Part shown: positions 11,645-21,938 of the stretch, piece by piece
Numbering within the stretch: the stretch's first letter is position 1
Layout of the letters: each line of letters begins with the position of its first letter
From: Acanthamoeba lenticulata
Taxonomy: Eukaryota; Discosea; Longamoebia; Acanthamoebidae
Assembly (NCBI GenBank): GCA_002179805.1
Contig: NAVB01000017.1
Location: 1-64,000 of the forward strand
Reading direction: 5' to 3'
Length of the DNA: 64,000 bases
Made by a program: the position numbers and the translations under genes
The notes under the pieces: generated by a model
The model's database searches: none
The model's input: the letters and a program-made list of their open reading frames with translations, nothing else
Told to the model about the DNA's origin: nothing

Positions 11645-13504
11645 CTAATAGGGGCGCTTGCCGCTGCCGTCGTTCCACAGGCCGTCGCGCGTGAAGGCCC
11701 CAAAGTCTTGCCCGCCCGACGTCAGCAGTCCACCCACGCGTGGCGTGAGCGCCTTCACGTGGCGTGCGATCGCCTGGTCGAAGCTCATGGACTCCCACTC
11801 GGCCGTCGTGATGAGCTCAAGACCCTGCGGACCGAACTCAGGATCGCCCTGGGCAAAGCACGACGCGGCAAACGTGTTGTTGGCACCGTTCCACACCGTG
11901 CTCGCCACGTCGACCGTCACCGTCGCTGGCCTGACGCCATTGCCGGCTGTCAGGTACGTGCGCGCGCCAGGCTGCTTGTTGAGCGCCATCCACATGTAGA
12001 GGCTCGAGATGGTGGTCTGTGCGGGATACAGCGATGGAAGGTCGACGCCGTTGAGGTCGCACGCGGGCCCTTGGTTGGCCAGCGCGGGCAAGTCGGACGC
12101 GCCACGGAAGGCGGTCGGCGTTGGGTAGTTGAAGCCCGTGCCCTCGACCTTGTAGAAGCCTTCGGCTCCGGTGCCGTTGCCGCCAGCCGTGATCAAGGCC
12201 CTGCCCGTCCCGTTGAGCGGCGTGCCGTCGGCCTTCTCGATGTTGAACGTGGTCATGGGCGGGCCTGACTGGAACTTGGTCACCATGAGGTTGGACCCGA
12301 CCAACGTGCCCGTGAAGTAGGTCCACTGCGCTTCAGACAGCTTGGTGTTGACGAAGCTGCCCGTGAAGCCCTTGATGCTCGCTCGTCCGCCCACTCCGCG
12401 AAGCGTGAGCACGTTGTGCATGAAGCCCGTGTAGACCATGCCGTTGATGGTGAGGTCGGTGAAGGGCGCCGTGTGGATGATGCCCTCGGGCGCCGCGAGC
12501 GTCTGGTCGATCGTGTAGGTGCCGATGATGCCCGAAGGGGCGTTGGTCACCTGGATGCGCTGGGTAAAGTTGAAGCCCCGCAGCCATGTCCACCGCACCA
12601 GCGGCTTCTGGCCAATGATGCCTGTGATGGTCATCACCTTGCCGGGCTTGCCCGAGTACGCCCCGTTGCCGTTGGAGCAGTTGGAGAAGCCCAGGTTGAG
12701 CACGCCTCCCGGCCTGTTCGGGTCGGCATGGCGCACGGTCACCGGCCTGGTGAAGCGCAAACCGTTGAGGCTCATCTTCGCAGTCGTGGTGTCGATGCCG
12801 GTCGAGAGGTAGATGTTGTCGATGTTTAACGTGGTCGGATCAACGCCCCTGCCCACGGGCCACCAGCCGAAGGGGTTGGACGCGTCATAGGTGCCGATGT
12901 TGACGGCGGTCTTGTCAATCTTGATGGTGAGGATGGCCGACTTGAACGCCCGCTTGTCCTTCGTGAAGGCCTCCACCACGAACGAGTAGGTCCCGCTGGT
13001 CCGGTTGAGGTTGGCCAAGTCGCCCGCAGTCGAGGGCGACGGCGTGGTGGCGTTGATGCCTTCGTTGACGAGACCCGAGGGGAAAACCCAATGGGCGATG
13101 GAGGCGTTGTCCATGTCGGCGGTGGGCGTGATGCGCCAGAAGGCCGGCAGCTGGCTCGACGAGGGCAACAGGCCCAGGCCACTGAAGGGTGTGGCGAAGA
13201 CGTTGGAGTCGCGTGCGCTGAGACGCACAGCACCGGCACGGGCGGGGGTCAAGGCGCCAAAGGTGATTGTGGTGTCTTGGAGGGTGTAGGGATCGGCCGT
13301 TTGACCGCCACTCCCGCCTCCGCTGTCGCTCAGCCCCACCTGCCATCGTTTTCGTTCTTTTAAATATACAATGTTTTTACAACGAGAAGGGGGGGGGGAG
13401 AAACGCACACCCAAGCCGACGCCGAGGGCGATGGCGATGATGGGTATGAGGACAAGCACGCTCACCACGGCCGCAATGATGATGAGCCTCGTCTTCGGAT
13501 GCAT
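11645..13504 (-). CDS. Beta-helix-like surface protein, family copy B (internal deletion)
   Basis: Exons 13504-13409 and 13339-11645 join at phase 0 (69-base intron, GTGCGT donor) into 596 residues. The anchor exon, the N-terminal region and the C-terminal block ending KRPY match copy A. Near 12675 the frame passes directly from LGFSNCSN to GNGAYSGKPGK, two places that are about 190 residues apart in copy A. The deletion is in frame and removes most of the predicted beta-helix. It leaves no stop or frameshift, so the copy may still be expressed as a shorter protein. The GTGCAC upstream element lies about 85 bases before the start. Confidence 0.75.
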   Translation of the reverse strand: MHPKTRLIIIAAVVSVLVLIPIIAIALGVGLGVRFSPPPSRCKNIVYLKERKRWQVGLSDSGGGSGGQTADPYTLQDTTITFGALTPARAGAVRLSARDSNVFATPFSGLGLLPSSSQLPAFWRITPTADMDNASIAHWVFPSGLVNEGINATTPSPSTAGDLANLNRTSGTYSFVVEAFTKDKRAFKSAILTIKIDKTAVNIGTYDASNPFGWWPVGRGVDPTTLNIDNIYLSTGIDTTTAKMSLNGLRFTRPVTVRHADPNRPGGVLNLGFSNCSNGNGAYSGKPGKVMTITGIIGQKPLVRWTWLRGFNFTQRIQVTNAPSGIIGTYTIDQTLAAPEGIIHTAPFTDLTINGMVYTGFMHNVLTLRGVGGRASIKGFTGSFVNTKLSEAQWTYFTGTLVGSNLMVTKFQSGPPMTTFNIEKADGTPLNGTGRALITAGGNGTGAEGFYKVEGTGFNYPTPTAFRGASDLPALANQGPACDLNGVDLPSLYPAQTTISSLYMWMALNKQPGARTYLTAGNGVRPATVTVDVASTVWNGANNTFAASCFAQGDPEFGPQGLELITTAEWESMSFDQAIARHVKALTPRVGGLLTSGGQDFGAFTRDGLWNDGSGKRPY

Positions 13505-13961
13505 CTCTCCTCCCTCCTCTCGGAAGTATGTGTGTGTGAGGTGCGACTGAAAAAAGAGGTCCGCAGGGAGGGAGAAATAGGCACACAATGTGCACGGGAT
13601 CGGATGGCCTTTCTTGTGGTTGGCTGCCCAAATGATCTCATTTCCAGTGAGCATCAGTGATTGGCCCATCCGCTCATCTAAAAGCTCCTACTGGTTGACC
13701 AACAATAAGTCGTGCGCTTTGCTACGAGGCTATTGGTACGAATATGTGAAGCCACGCGTTATTGCCGTAAAAGGGAAAGCAACGCGGCTAGCAATTAGCC
13801 GTCCAATAAAAAATACCTCACACTTGAGGCGGAGTACGTGTAAAAAGAGAAACGCAAACTGAGGAGATAACTGTTTTGTGTTTTATGTGGGCTCACCTGT
13901 AAAGGAAACATGTTTGCGCAACTTAGTGTACATGTAGAAGGCCACCACTGCTTGGGCGGCA
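13505..13961. other. Spacer between family copies B and C
   Basis: This 457-base interval holds the presumed promoter of copy B, including its GTGCAC element, and the 3' flank of copy C. A TATA-like CCTATTTCT lies on the minus strand between the element and the start of copy B. No gene is visible. Confidence 0.5.
13589..13603 (-). promoter_or_regulatory. Shared upstream element, copy B
   Basis: On the minus strand this reads CCGATCCCGTGCACA, about 85 bases before the ATG of copy B. Near-identical elements occur 69-70 bases before copies C and D. The core CGATCYYGTGCACA contains the palindrome GTGCAC. Conservation may mean a regulatory site or only shared ancestry of the flank. Confidence 0.5.
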
Positions 13962-16066
13962 CTAGTAGGGGCGCTTGCCGCTGCCGTCGTTCCACAGGCC
14001 AGCGCGCGTGAACGCCCCAAAGTCTTTCGTGCCCGACGTGAGCGGCCCGCCCACGCGTGGCGTCAGCGCCTGCACGTTAAGGGCAATCGCCTGGTCGAAG
14101 CTCATGGCCTCCCACTCGGCCGTCGTGATAAGCTCGAGACCCTGTGGACCCAGCTCAGGGTCGCCCTGGGCAAAGCACGCCGCGGCAAGCGTGTTGTTGG
14201 CACCGTTCCAAACCGTGGTCGTTGCGTCGACCGTCACCGTCGCTGGCTTGACGCCGTTGCCGGGCGTCAGGTACGTGCGGGCGCCGGGCTGCTTGTTGAG
14301 CGCCATCCACATGTAGAGGCTCGAGATGGTGGTCTGTGCGGGATACAGCGATGGAAGGTCGACGCTGTTGAGGTCGCACGCGGGCCCTTGGTTGGCCAGC
14401 GCGGGCAAGTCCGATGCGCCACGTAGGGCGATCGGCGTCGGGTAGTTGTAGCCTGTGCCCTCGACCTTGTAGAAGCCTTCGGCTCCAGTGCCGTTGCCGC
14501 TGAACTGAATCAAGGCCCTGCCCGTCCCGTTGAGCGGCGTGCCGTCGGCCTTCTCGACGATGAAGGTTGTCATGGGCGGACCCGACTGGAACTTGGTCAC
14601 CATGAGGTTGGACCCGACCAACGTGCCCGTGAAGTAGGTCCACTGCGCTTCAGACAGCTTGGTGTTGACGAAGCTGCCCGTGAAGCCCCTGATGCTCGCC
14701 CGCCCGCCCACTCCGCGAAGCGTGAGCACGTTGTGCATGAAGCCCGTGTAGACCATGCCGTTGATGGTGAGGTCGGTGAAGGGCGCCGTGTGGATGATGC
14801 CTGGAGGCGCCGCGAGCGTCTGGTCGATCGTGTGGCGGTGGATGCATCAACTGCCACCAGCGACATCAACGTGTTGCGCCTCAACTCGGGCGTGGTCGAC
14901 ACCCAAAATCAGCAGAATATCAACATCACGGTGACGCGCTTCCGCATCAGGCAGTTCTACAACAACCAACGCCTTTTGGGTCGGCAACGCTGTCAACATG
15001 ACCATCTCCGACTGCGTCACCATGGCCGCGGTGCGATACACGGGCGATCACGTGGACCACGTCCAGGTGGCCGACGGCGCAGCGCCGCAAGGCTTGAGGG
15101 TGATCCGGCACCAGATGTACAAGGCCGAGGGCAACGCTGGCGCGCAGCGCTTCTTCGGCGGCACGCTGGGCATCTACCAGGGCTTCATCGACGACGGCAC
15201 CGGCAACGGGGCGTACTCGGGCAAGCTCGGCAAGGTGATGACCATCACAGGCATCATTGGCCAGAAGCCGCTGATGCGGTGGACGTGGCTGCGGGGCTTC
15301 AACTTCACCCAGCTTGTCCAGGTGACTGCCGTGGCGTTGCAGGACCGTACGGCCATGTTGTTCGACCCGCTGTTGAAGGACACCGGGGCGGGCATGCTGG
15401 TGACGGCCGTGAGGTTGCCCACGAAGGTGATGCCCGACACAAGAATGTTGGAGCAGTTGGCAAAGCCCAGGTTAAGCACGCCGCCCGGCCTGGTTGTCCT
15501 TGGTGAAGGCCTCCACGAGGAACGTGTAGTACCCGTTCGTCCGGTTCAGGTTGGCCAAGTCGCCCGCAGTGGAGGGCGCCGGCGTGGTGGCATCGACGCC
15601 TTCGGCCACGAGACCCGACGGGAAGGTCCAATGCGAGGCCGACACGTTGTCCATGCCGAAGGGCGTGATGCGCCAGAAGGCTGGCAGCTGGCTCGATGTG
15701 GACAAGAGGCCCAGGCCACTGAAGGACGCAAAGACGTTGGACTCGCCCGCGCTGAGGCGCACGGAGCCGCGACCTGCCGGAGTCAAGGCGCCGAAGGTGA
15801 TCGTGATGTTTTGGAGCACATAGGGATCCACTGCTTGACGGCTACTGCGGCCACCAGATCCGTTGGAATCGTTCCATTGATCCTGCAGCCGCAACGGCGT
15901 GCGGGTCAGCGAGTGGATGCAACGTGAGGAGCAGGAGGAGGAAGAGGGGAGGAAGGCGCACGTCTGATCCCGCGTCGAGGGCAATGGCCGGAACTGTGGC
16001 GAGGACCAGCAGGCTCACCACGAGGGCAATCATGGTGAGGACGAGCCTGGTCTTGGGGTGGAGCAT
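13962..16066 (-). pseudogene. Family copy C, broken by a deletion and an internal inversion
   Basis: Read on the minus strand: an anchor exon (16066-15962), an N-terminal region from 15882, then an abrupt jump near 15485 from AFTKDNQ to LNLGFANCSN. That deletes about 95 residues relative to copy A and shifts frame. At about 15337 the minus reading stops matching, and the next 500 bases match the family only on the plus strand. At about 14837 the minus reading resumes and continues to KRPY at 13962. The anchor exon is more diverged (MLHPKTR) than in A, B and D. It cannot encode a full protein. Its 264-codon C-terminal frame stays open, so decay may be recent. Confidence 0.8.
14837..15337 (+). 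other. Inverted 500-base segment inside copy C
   Basis: This segment matches the family from SDI-LRLNSGVVD through RGFNFTQLVQVTA, but on the strand opposite to both flanks. Each end abuts family sequence that would be continuous with it if it were turned around. Inside, one extra base near 14967 shifts frame between RQFYNN and AFWVGNAVNMTISD, so the piece also carries a small lesion. Confidence 0.8.
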
Positions 16067-16135
16067 GGCAGGTGTGAGCAGCGACAATGCAAGGTTAGCA
16101 CCCAAACTGCGGGGATGGCCTTTTAATGGGGCTGG

Positions 16136-16150
16136 TGTGCACGAGATCGG
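16136..16150 (-). promoter_or_regulatory. Shared upstream element, copy C
   Basis: On the minus strand this reads CCGATCTCGTGCACA, 70 bases before the ATG of copy C. An ATTAAAAGG box lies between the element and the start, at about 16119-16127. Confidence 0.5.
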
Positions 16151-16621
16151 ATTGCCTTCACTTCCTGTCTTAATGTGGTAATGTGGACCAGGCTCGTGAT
16201 TGGTAGCACAAAGCGGATGATCGGTCAGTTTACTCCGCAACCTCCTGCGGGACATTCCTGGCGGCCGATCGCATCGTTGGTCTGGTGGTTGCTCAATGCT
16301 CAGCGAGAGAGGTGTTTTATTATTGGAACAGTCATTGTGCGTGCTTGCGAGTGTCCTGCAGCCTGGTCCAGCCAGGCAGAGCAAGCACATTGTGGTTGGA
16401 TGACGCTGAGTGTACCCATTGACGGAACACCTGATGATGAACCTCACCAATGACGTACTAGTCCGGAACGTTTCAACTCACCTTGCCCAAGGGCGTTAGC
16501 CCTTTTTCCAACAACCTGGTCGAACTTGTTTAGTTCGGGGTGCAAGAAAAAAAACAATGAAAAAAACTTTCTGATCTTTTCTCTGTACTCTTGGGCTCGG
16601 GCAAGTCCTAGAACCGCAAAG
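16151..16621. other. Intergenic spacer upstream of the FAM133 homologue
   Basis: No gene or RNA is supported here. A pyrimidine-rich stretch, then short A and T runs, precedes the ATG at 16622. It probably holds divergent promoters for copy C and the FAM133 homologue. Confidence 0.45.
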
Positions 16622-17852
16622 ATGGGGCGCAAAGGGCGCAGCTGGCAGGTGCGCCTGGCGAGTGAAAAGTATCTTCTGCTTCTTTTTTTTGCTCACTCTT
16701 CCTCCTGCCCAGGGCACCAACAACCCTCTGCTCATTCAGCGCCTCAAGGCGCAGGCTCGAGGCCCACGCACGTGCCCCTTTCCCCGTCTTCTGCATCTTC
16801 ATTTCTTACCTTACGCTGCAGCGGTGGGCACCATCAAGAGCTATCTGGCGCGGCCGCGGCCCACGCTGGACGAAGTCCACAAGCTCCTCAAGGAACGCGA
16901 CGCCAAGACCCAGAAGCTCGAGCGCTGGGAGGCCGAGATGGGCCGCAACTGGCGCGCCGCGCTGGACCAGTACCGCGAGCAGATCATGCGGGAGCGGTCC
17001 GACAAGGAGCGCGACGAGCTCAAGCGCGCGCGCAAGCAGGAGCGGCGTCTGCGCAAGCTCAAGAAGCGCCTGCGCAAGGGCAAACTCACCGAGGACGAGA
17101 TCGCCGCCTACCACCGCAAGAAGCGCAAGTTCAAGCAGCGCTTGGGCGAGCTCCACCTGTCCCAGTGGCTGCAGGGCAGCAGCTCGGACGACGACGCCGA
17201 CGCCGGCGAGGAGCAAGAGGAAGGTGATGGCGATGGTGGCGATGATCATGTTGTGGGCGAGGAGGCTGTTGTTGTTGTTGAGGGTCATGAGAAGGAGGAG
17301 GGAGAGGAGAACGGCGAGCCGCGGCCACGCAAGCGGCCAAGGGTGGCGTGGGTGTTCCACGACAAGACCACGCAGATGCAGTGGAAACGCGAGAAGGAGG
17401 ATGGCCGCGTTGTGCTTGAAACTGACCCGGCGCCCGTCGTGGTGGTGACCACGACCGCGCCCACCATCAGCACCGGCGTCGGCGCCTTCAGCCCCGACGA
17501 CACGCTCGGGCAACCCGGGCATGGGATGCTCCTGCAGCAAATCGTGCAGCTGCAGCAGTTGCTCGCCACGCAGCCGCTGCTTCAGCTGGAGCAGCGATTG
17601 CAGCTGCAGCAGAGGATTGTGGCGCTGCAGCAGCAGCTGTTGCGCTTGCCACGACCACTTCACCAGCATCCACCATCACCACCGCCGGTGCCGCCGCCAT
17701 CATCAGCGTTGGCTGCCTCTTTGGCTCCTGTGGACGTGGCCGCGTCGCATGGAGCTGCTCGCCGTCCGCGGCGCCTGTTTGCAACGACGCGAGAAGCGTC
17801 TGAGGGCGTTCCACCCCAGCCCACAGCTCCACCACAGGATCCAGCACAGTAA
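16622..17852 (+). CDS. FAM133: FAM133-like nuclear protein
   Basis: Exon 1 is 16622-16648 (MGRKGRSWQ), exon 2 starts at 16713 and exon 3 runs 16822-17852. The donor of the second intron is unclear (GC, a weak GT, or no splicing, since the frame is open through it). The N-terminus matches vertebrate FAM133 proteins in layout: a basic start, NPLLIQRLKAQAR, then TIKSYLARPRPTLDEV, then a Trp-containing helix (WRAALDQYREQIM). A long Lys/Arg-rich charged helix and an acidic stretch follow. The C-terminus is unlike FAM133: a Gln/Leu-rich heptad-like run (about 17520-17650) and a proline-rich end. FAM133 function is poorly known; a role in nuclear RNA metabolism is inference. Confidence 0.7.
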
Positions 17853-17919
17853 AAAGAGAAAGGAAAGGACATCATCACTTCTTCAAAAGATTGGGCGTCT
17901 TCTTCTTTTTTTTTTCTAC

Positions 17920-18923
17920 TCAGTAGAGCCACATGGTGAGGGAGAAGCGCACGGCGTAGGAGGGCAGCACTTCATGCTCAAGCGTGCGGCTCTGAAACAC
18001 GAGCAGGCGGTCACCCAGCGGGGCGACGTCCACAAAAGGCTCCTCCTTCATGGGGTTCTCCTCACCTTCTTTTTCTTTGGCCGTGTAGATGCGAAGGCAG
18101 CCGCCGTCGGCTTCCGACCAGCCCAGGTTGATGTAGTAGAGGAGGGTAAGGCGCCGCTGGCCCTCCTCGCCAGGCTTAACGTCCAAGTGGCGCAAATACC
18201 TGTTCGGACAAGGAGGTCGCAACGCTGATGAGAAAGGCAAAAGAGCACGTAAGTAGAGTGCGTCTTCTTCTACCTGGCGCCTCCGCCGGGATAACAGGCC
18301 AGCTGGGCTTGCATGCGGCCCTCACGCAGGCCCCACACTCGGCACAGCTCGTCTCTCAGCTGACGAAGGCGCCCGCACGCTGCGCGCAGGTGTGGCTTGT
18401 CGGCCCACCATCCGCCCCCGGTTCCCTCCTCTCCCTCGTGGTGAGCTGTCAATCCTGCCAGGTCCAGCCACAAGTGGAGGTCGCCTTGTGTTCCTCATTT
18501 CGTTAATTGAGTGATTCGCATGTTGTGGATTGTGGATGAAGTACCGCGAGCAGTGGATTCAGCCCAGCGCCTTTGGTCTTGGCCGATCATAGCGGCGGGC
18601 TTGAGCTCCCCACTTGTGTGCATCCGCTCTACCTCTGCTCGCAGCGCAGTCAGAGCGTCCCGACCGAGAAAGCCGTCCTTGATGACGTAGCCTGGGCCCT
18701 CGTCCGCATCGAGCGCTCGGAGGTCCTCCTCTTTCAGCATCGTCTGCGCTTCGTGCGACGGTTTCGATGTGGGCGGAGGCCACAGCTTTATGCCACGGGC
18801 TCCTTTGGCCTCGCCCCCCAGGGCCCAGCTGAGGGCACTACCCTGGCCCATTACCAGCTCCAGCACCTTCAAGCTCACCGCGGGCGGCAGCGTTGCCATC
18901 GTTTGCTCCAGCCCACCCTCCAT
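17920..18923 (-). CDS. EGLN/PhyA-type prolyl 4-hydroxylase (2-oxoglutarate/Fe(II) dioxygenase)
   Basis: Three exons (18923-18545, 18484-18274, 18199-17920) join in frame into 289 residues. The second half carries the jelly-roll iron site: RHLD (His and Asp ligands), LLYYINLGW, GGCLRIY, the distal histidine in HEVLPSYAVRF, and the Arg of VRF that binds 2-oxoglutarate. The order, spacing and W-x-Y ending match HIF prolyl hydroxylases (EGLN) and Dictyostelium PhyA, which hydroxylates a proline of the SCF adaptor Skp1 as an oxygen sensor. There is no signal peptide, which fits a cytosolic enzyme rather than collagen-type P4H. Skp1 as substrate is an inference from the family. The 3' end converges with the FAM133 homologue. 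Confidence 0.88.
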
Positions 18924-19006
18924 CTTCTTCCTCTCTTTGGGTGTCTCACAAAAAAGAATATAAAAAAAAAAGAAGAAAAATCAAAAATAAATTTGTTTGC
19001 CTTTGT

Positions 19007-19983
19007 TTACAAGAGCTTGAGGCCACCCGACACGCTGTCCACAACCGACTTCTTGCCTGGCCACGTTCACGAGATGGCACATCATTCGCATGTCAGGGCG
19101 GTCCTTCATGAACCACAGCTCCTCTCGTGCACACGAGGGGAGGAGACCTACCCGCAATGGCAAGGACGGTTCGCGACCCGCGTGCGATTTGCGTCTTGCC
19201 CGCGTCTGTCACGATGTGAGTTGGGAGGCCCAAGGCGTCGGCCTGAAGAACCCCCAGTAATGACGTTGATGATGATGAAGATGGTGTTATCATCATTTAC
19301 GTGTTGTGGTTGCGGCCATGGCGCCGACGTACCTTCTGCTGCAGCTCCATCCTACAGGAGAGAGCAGCATGAGGGAGCCGTCAACAGGGCCAAGGAGGAG
19401 AAGAAGGAGAACAAGAAGGAGAAGGAAGTACATCTGCTGCTCATTGTCGAGCTTGAGGGCGATCTTGGGGCAGTGGCTGTCCTCCCACTCCTCGAGCAGC
19501 CGCGGGTAATGCGCAACCATGGTCTTGTACAAGCCCAGCGTGGCGTGGCTGCACTGGGCGGCGATCTTGCCGGTGGTCATGGCCAGGTCTCGTCGCACGC
19601 ATAACACCTGCTCCATAGAATGCCAACAAGCAAGAAGAGAGGAAGAGAAGCAGAACGACGGTCAGGCCACGCCTGCTCCGCCCCGAGTGCAGAGCAGCAA
19701 GTGCGCCACCATTTTGGCCCCCTCAGCGTCGCGGGGTGCGGCCAAGGCCTGCTGGAGGCTGGCCAGAATCGAGGAAAAGGCGGCGTCTTGCTGTGCACCG
19801 CCGGTTGTGTTGACTGTGCAGTAAGGTTGCTTTGAGCTTCGATTTATAATAAAAATGGAGGAAGTCGTGCAGGAGCGTACCATCCGGGGCTGCCGCGGAT
19901 GGCAAGGGAGTAGGATCAAGCGACGCCGCCTCTCGCAGCGAAAGCTCAATGGCCGCCGCCAACATCGCGTCCTCGTCCTCCAT
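19007..19983 (-). CDS. PTH2: Peptidyl-tRNA hydrolase 2 with N-terminal UIM
   Basis: Six exons (19983-19881, 19813-19710, 19607-19432, 19351-19333, 19242-19152, 19056-19007) give 180 residues with all phases consistent. Residues 4-19 (EDAMLAAAIELSLREA) fit the ubiquitin-interacting motif. After a linker the PTH2 fold begins at GAKMVLCVRRDLAMTTGK, which lines up with the start of human PTRH2, then IAAQCSHATLGLYK, then a C-terminal block with THIVTDAGKTQIARGS. PTH2 releases tRNA from prematurely terminated peptidyl-tRNA. A UBA or UIM on PTH2 would tie the enzyme to ubiquitin, but that role is inferred. The ATG at 19616 could be misread as the start; the splice from 19710 to 19607 restores the family N-terminus. 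Confidence 0.88.
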
Positions 19984-20278
19984 CTCTCTTCGGCCTTGGC
20001 TTCGCACGGAGGCTAATTATCTTGCTTTTCTCTTTCCCTTCTTGGCTAAAAGAAAAAAATTGTGAAATGGTGTTTGCACAGCCAAGATAAATCACTGGTG
20101 AAGTTGTGATTGCTTGGTTGCGCAACGCCAGAACAATCACTAACCATCAACCAGTCGGGGCTTATGGTGACTGTCAAAGCAGTCAGCGTTGTCCAAAGGC
20201 GTAAACTTTGGACCAGTAGGAGCTTATGGCGCAGTGAAATCACCATCCAGCCTTGCCGCTGACTTTATTACATTACGA

Positions 20279-20293
20279 TCGATCCTGTGCACA
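20279..20293 (+). promoter_or_regulatory. Shared upstream element, copy D
   Basis: Reads TCGATCCTGTGCACA, 69 bases before the ATG of copy D. It is the third occurrence of the CGATCYYGTGCACA core at a similar distance from a family start codon. Confidence 0.5.
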
Positions 20294-20361
20294 ATGGGCC
20301 AAAATCAAGGTCACAAGAAGGAGAACAAAGCATTGCTCTATCTCACCACACTCAGCCCCAC

Positions 20362-20880
20362 ATGCACCCCAAGACCAGGCTCATTATTATCGCCGCCGTA
20401 GTGAGCGTGTTGGTCATCACGCCTATCATCGCCATCGCGCTCGGCGTGGGATTGGGCGTGCGTTTCCTTCTCTCCTCCTCTTTTTTTTTTCCTCCATGAT
20501 CTCACAAGCTCGCTCTTGTACTTTCTTCTTTAAAAAATCTTAGGTTGGGTTGAGCGATGGAGGTGGTAGTAGTAGCAGCCAACCGGAATCGTATGTGCTG
20601 CAAAACACGACGATCATCTTCGGCGCGTTGACCCCGGTAGGTCGCGGCTCTGTGCGCCTCAGCGCACGCGACTCCAACGCCTTTGCCTCGTCCTTCCGTG
20701 GCCTCGGCCTCCTCTCCGAGTCGAGCCAGCTGCCGGCCTTCTGGCGCATCACGCCCGCCGGCATGGACAACGTGTCGGCCTCGCACTGGACCTTTCCATC
20801 GGGTCTCGTGGCCGAAGGCATCAACGCCACCACACCGGCGCCCTCGGCTGCTGGCTATGCGGCCGGCCTCAACAGCACGA
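20362..20880 (+). pseudogene. Family copy D (5' fragment)
   Basis: The anchor exon (20362-20457; MHPKTRL then the hydrophobic helix) splices at phase 0 to a second exon starting at 20544 (VGLSDGGG). Homology to copy A continues through the Ig-like region to about AGLNSTTV (near 20880) and then ends. The frame stays open for about 770 more bases, but with Arg/Ala/Pro-rich sequence unrelated to the family. It is probably the 5' half of a gene whose 3' half is copy E. Confidence 0.75.
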
Positions 20881-21786
20881 CCGTGTCGCTCCTGTGCCAG
20901 GCCAGCGCATTCTGCAACCAGAAAAAAAACCACCGCAGCACGCCACGGTCAGCTGCCGGCGCGCTTCTTCGGTGGCATACACTTGGCCGAGCGCACGAGC
21001 CTGTTGGCCGCAAAGCGAGGGGCGCACCATGTAAAAATCGCCACTTTTTCCCGGCGCGTCGAGCACGCGCCGGCTCGAAAGGTCTGGCACGCGACGCAGC
21101 GCGCTGCCGTTTGGCGCCAACATGGCGCGCAAGGTCTGGGTGGAAGCTGCTGTTTGCCTGGTGGGCAACAGCCGGCAGCATGGCGCCCAACCGAGCGCGC
21201 TTTAGCCGAAACTGTTCGATCTCGCCGTTGGCCAGCCTGATGGGGATAAACCGGTCGCCCCGCTGCGCAACTCGAATGACGCAATGGGGCCGACCCCGCC
21301 AGCTTCTGGCTGGGAGACGCCGGCTCGGGGCCCAGCTTGCGCTTCTTTGCAGGCCATTGGCCATCGTCGCTGTTCGGTTGGCGCGCGCACTTTGCGTGCA
21401 TCGCAAAGTATACTGCAGTTTCCTGCGAAGGCAAACTTGTAGCAGCTACAACAACATGCGCACAGGGGCGGCAGCGAGGGTGCGCTGGGCCACGGCAGCA
21501 GCACAAAGACCGAGCAGGTTGTGCGGGATAGGAGAAGGGTCAACTTACTCTGTGTTATGCGATGGCGGTTTACATCGGGGGCAACTGCCGGCTGACGCGC
21601 GCCAGAAGGGCCCAGCCGGCACCCCGCCACATCGCGAGGCACGGCGCTAGGCGTACGGCATCGGGCAGCGGCCTGGTGCGGGCAATAGCGGCCGCACGCC
21701 GTTGTTGCAAAGCTCAGCACCCGGCCGCGCGGCATGCCGACAAGGATGGCCGGGAAGCGTAACAGTGAAAAGTCGGAGACGCCACA
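20881..21786. other. Unassigned GC-rich spacer between copy D and the MULE
   Basis: Several long frames are open on both strands, as expected of GC-rich DNA. A minus-strand stretch near 21030-21300 (IRVAQRGDRFIPIRLANGEI) reads like protein but has no recognised domain or clear start. It may be a captured or decayed host fragment. Nothing else is supportable. Confidence 0.3.
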
Positions 21787-21789
21787 GTT

Positions 21790-21818
21790 AAAGTTCGGGG
21801 CGGGCATTAAAGTTCGGG
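21790..21818 (+). repeat. Left terminal-repeat motif of the MULE
   Basis: Two direct AAAGTTCGGG copies are separated by nine bases; the inverse-oriented copies lie at 23507-23557. Confidence 0.55.
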
Positions 21819-21938
21819 ATAACTTTTTGGCGCCAAAAAACGTTGTAAATAGGGAAAAAACCAGACAACGATCCCGACAAATACCTGATAAGAGAAAAAA
21901 GGAAGCTTTTATTCTGCTTTGCTCTTCGTCATCATCAA

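Noticed and set aside
11247..11798. 183-codon minus-strand frame over the 3' end of copy B
   Set aside because: It overlaps the real copy B frame and a microsatellite, with no recognisable domain.
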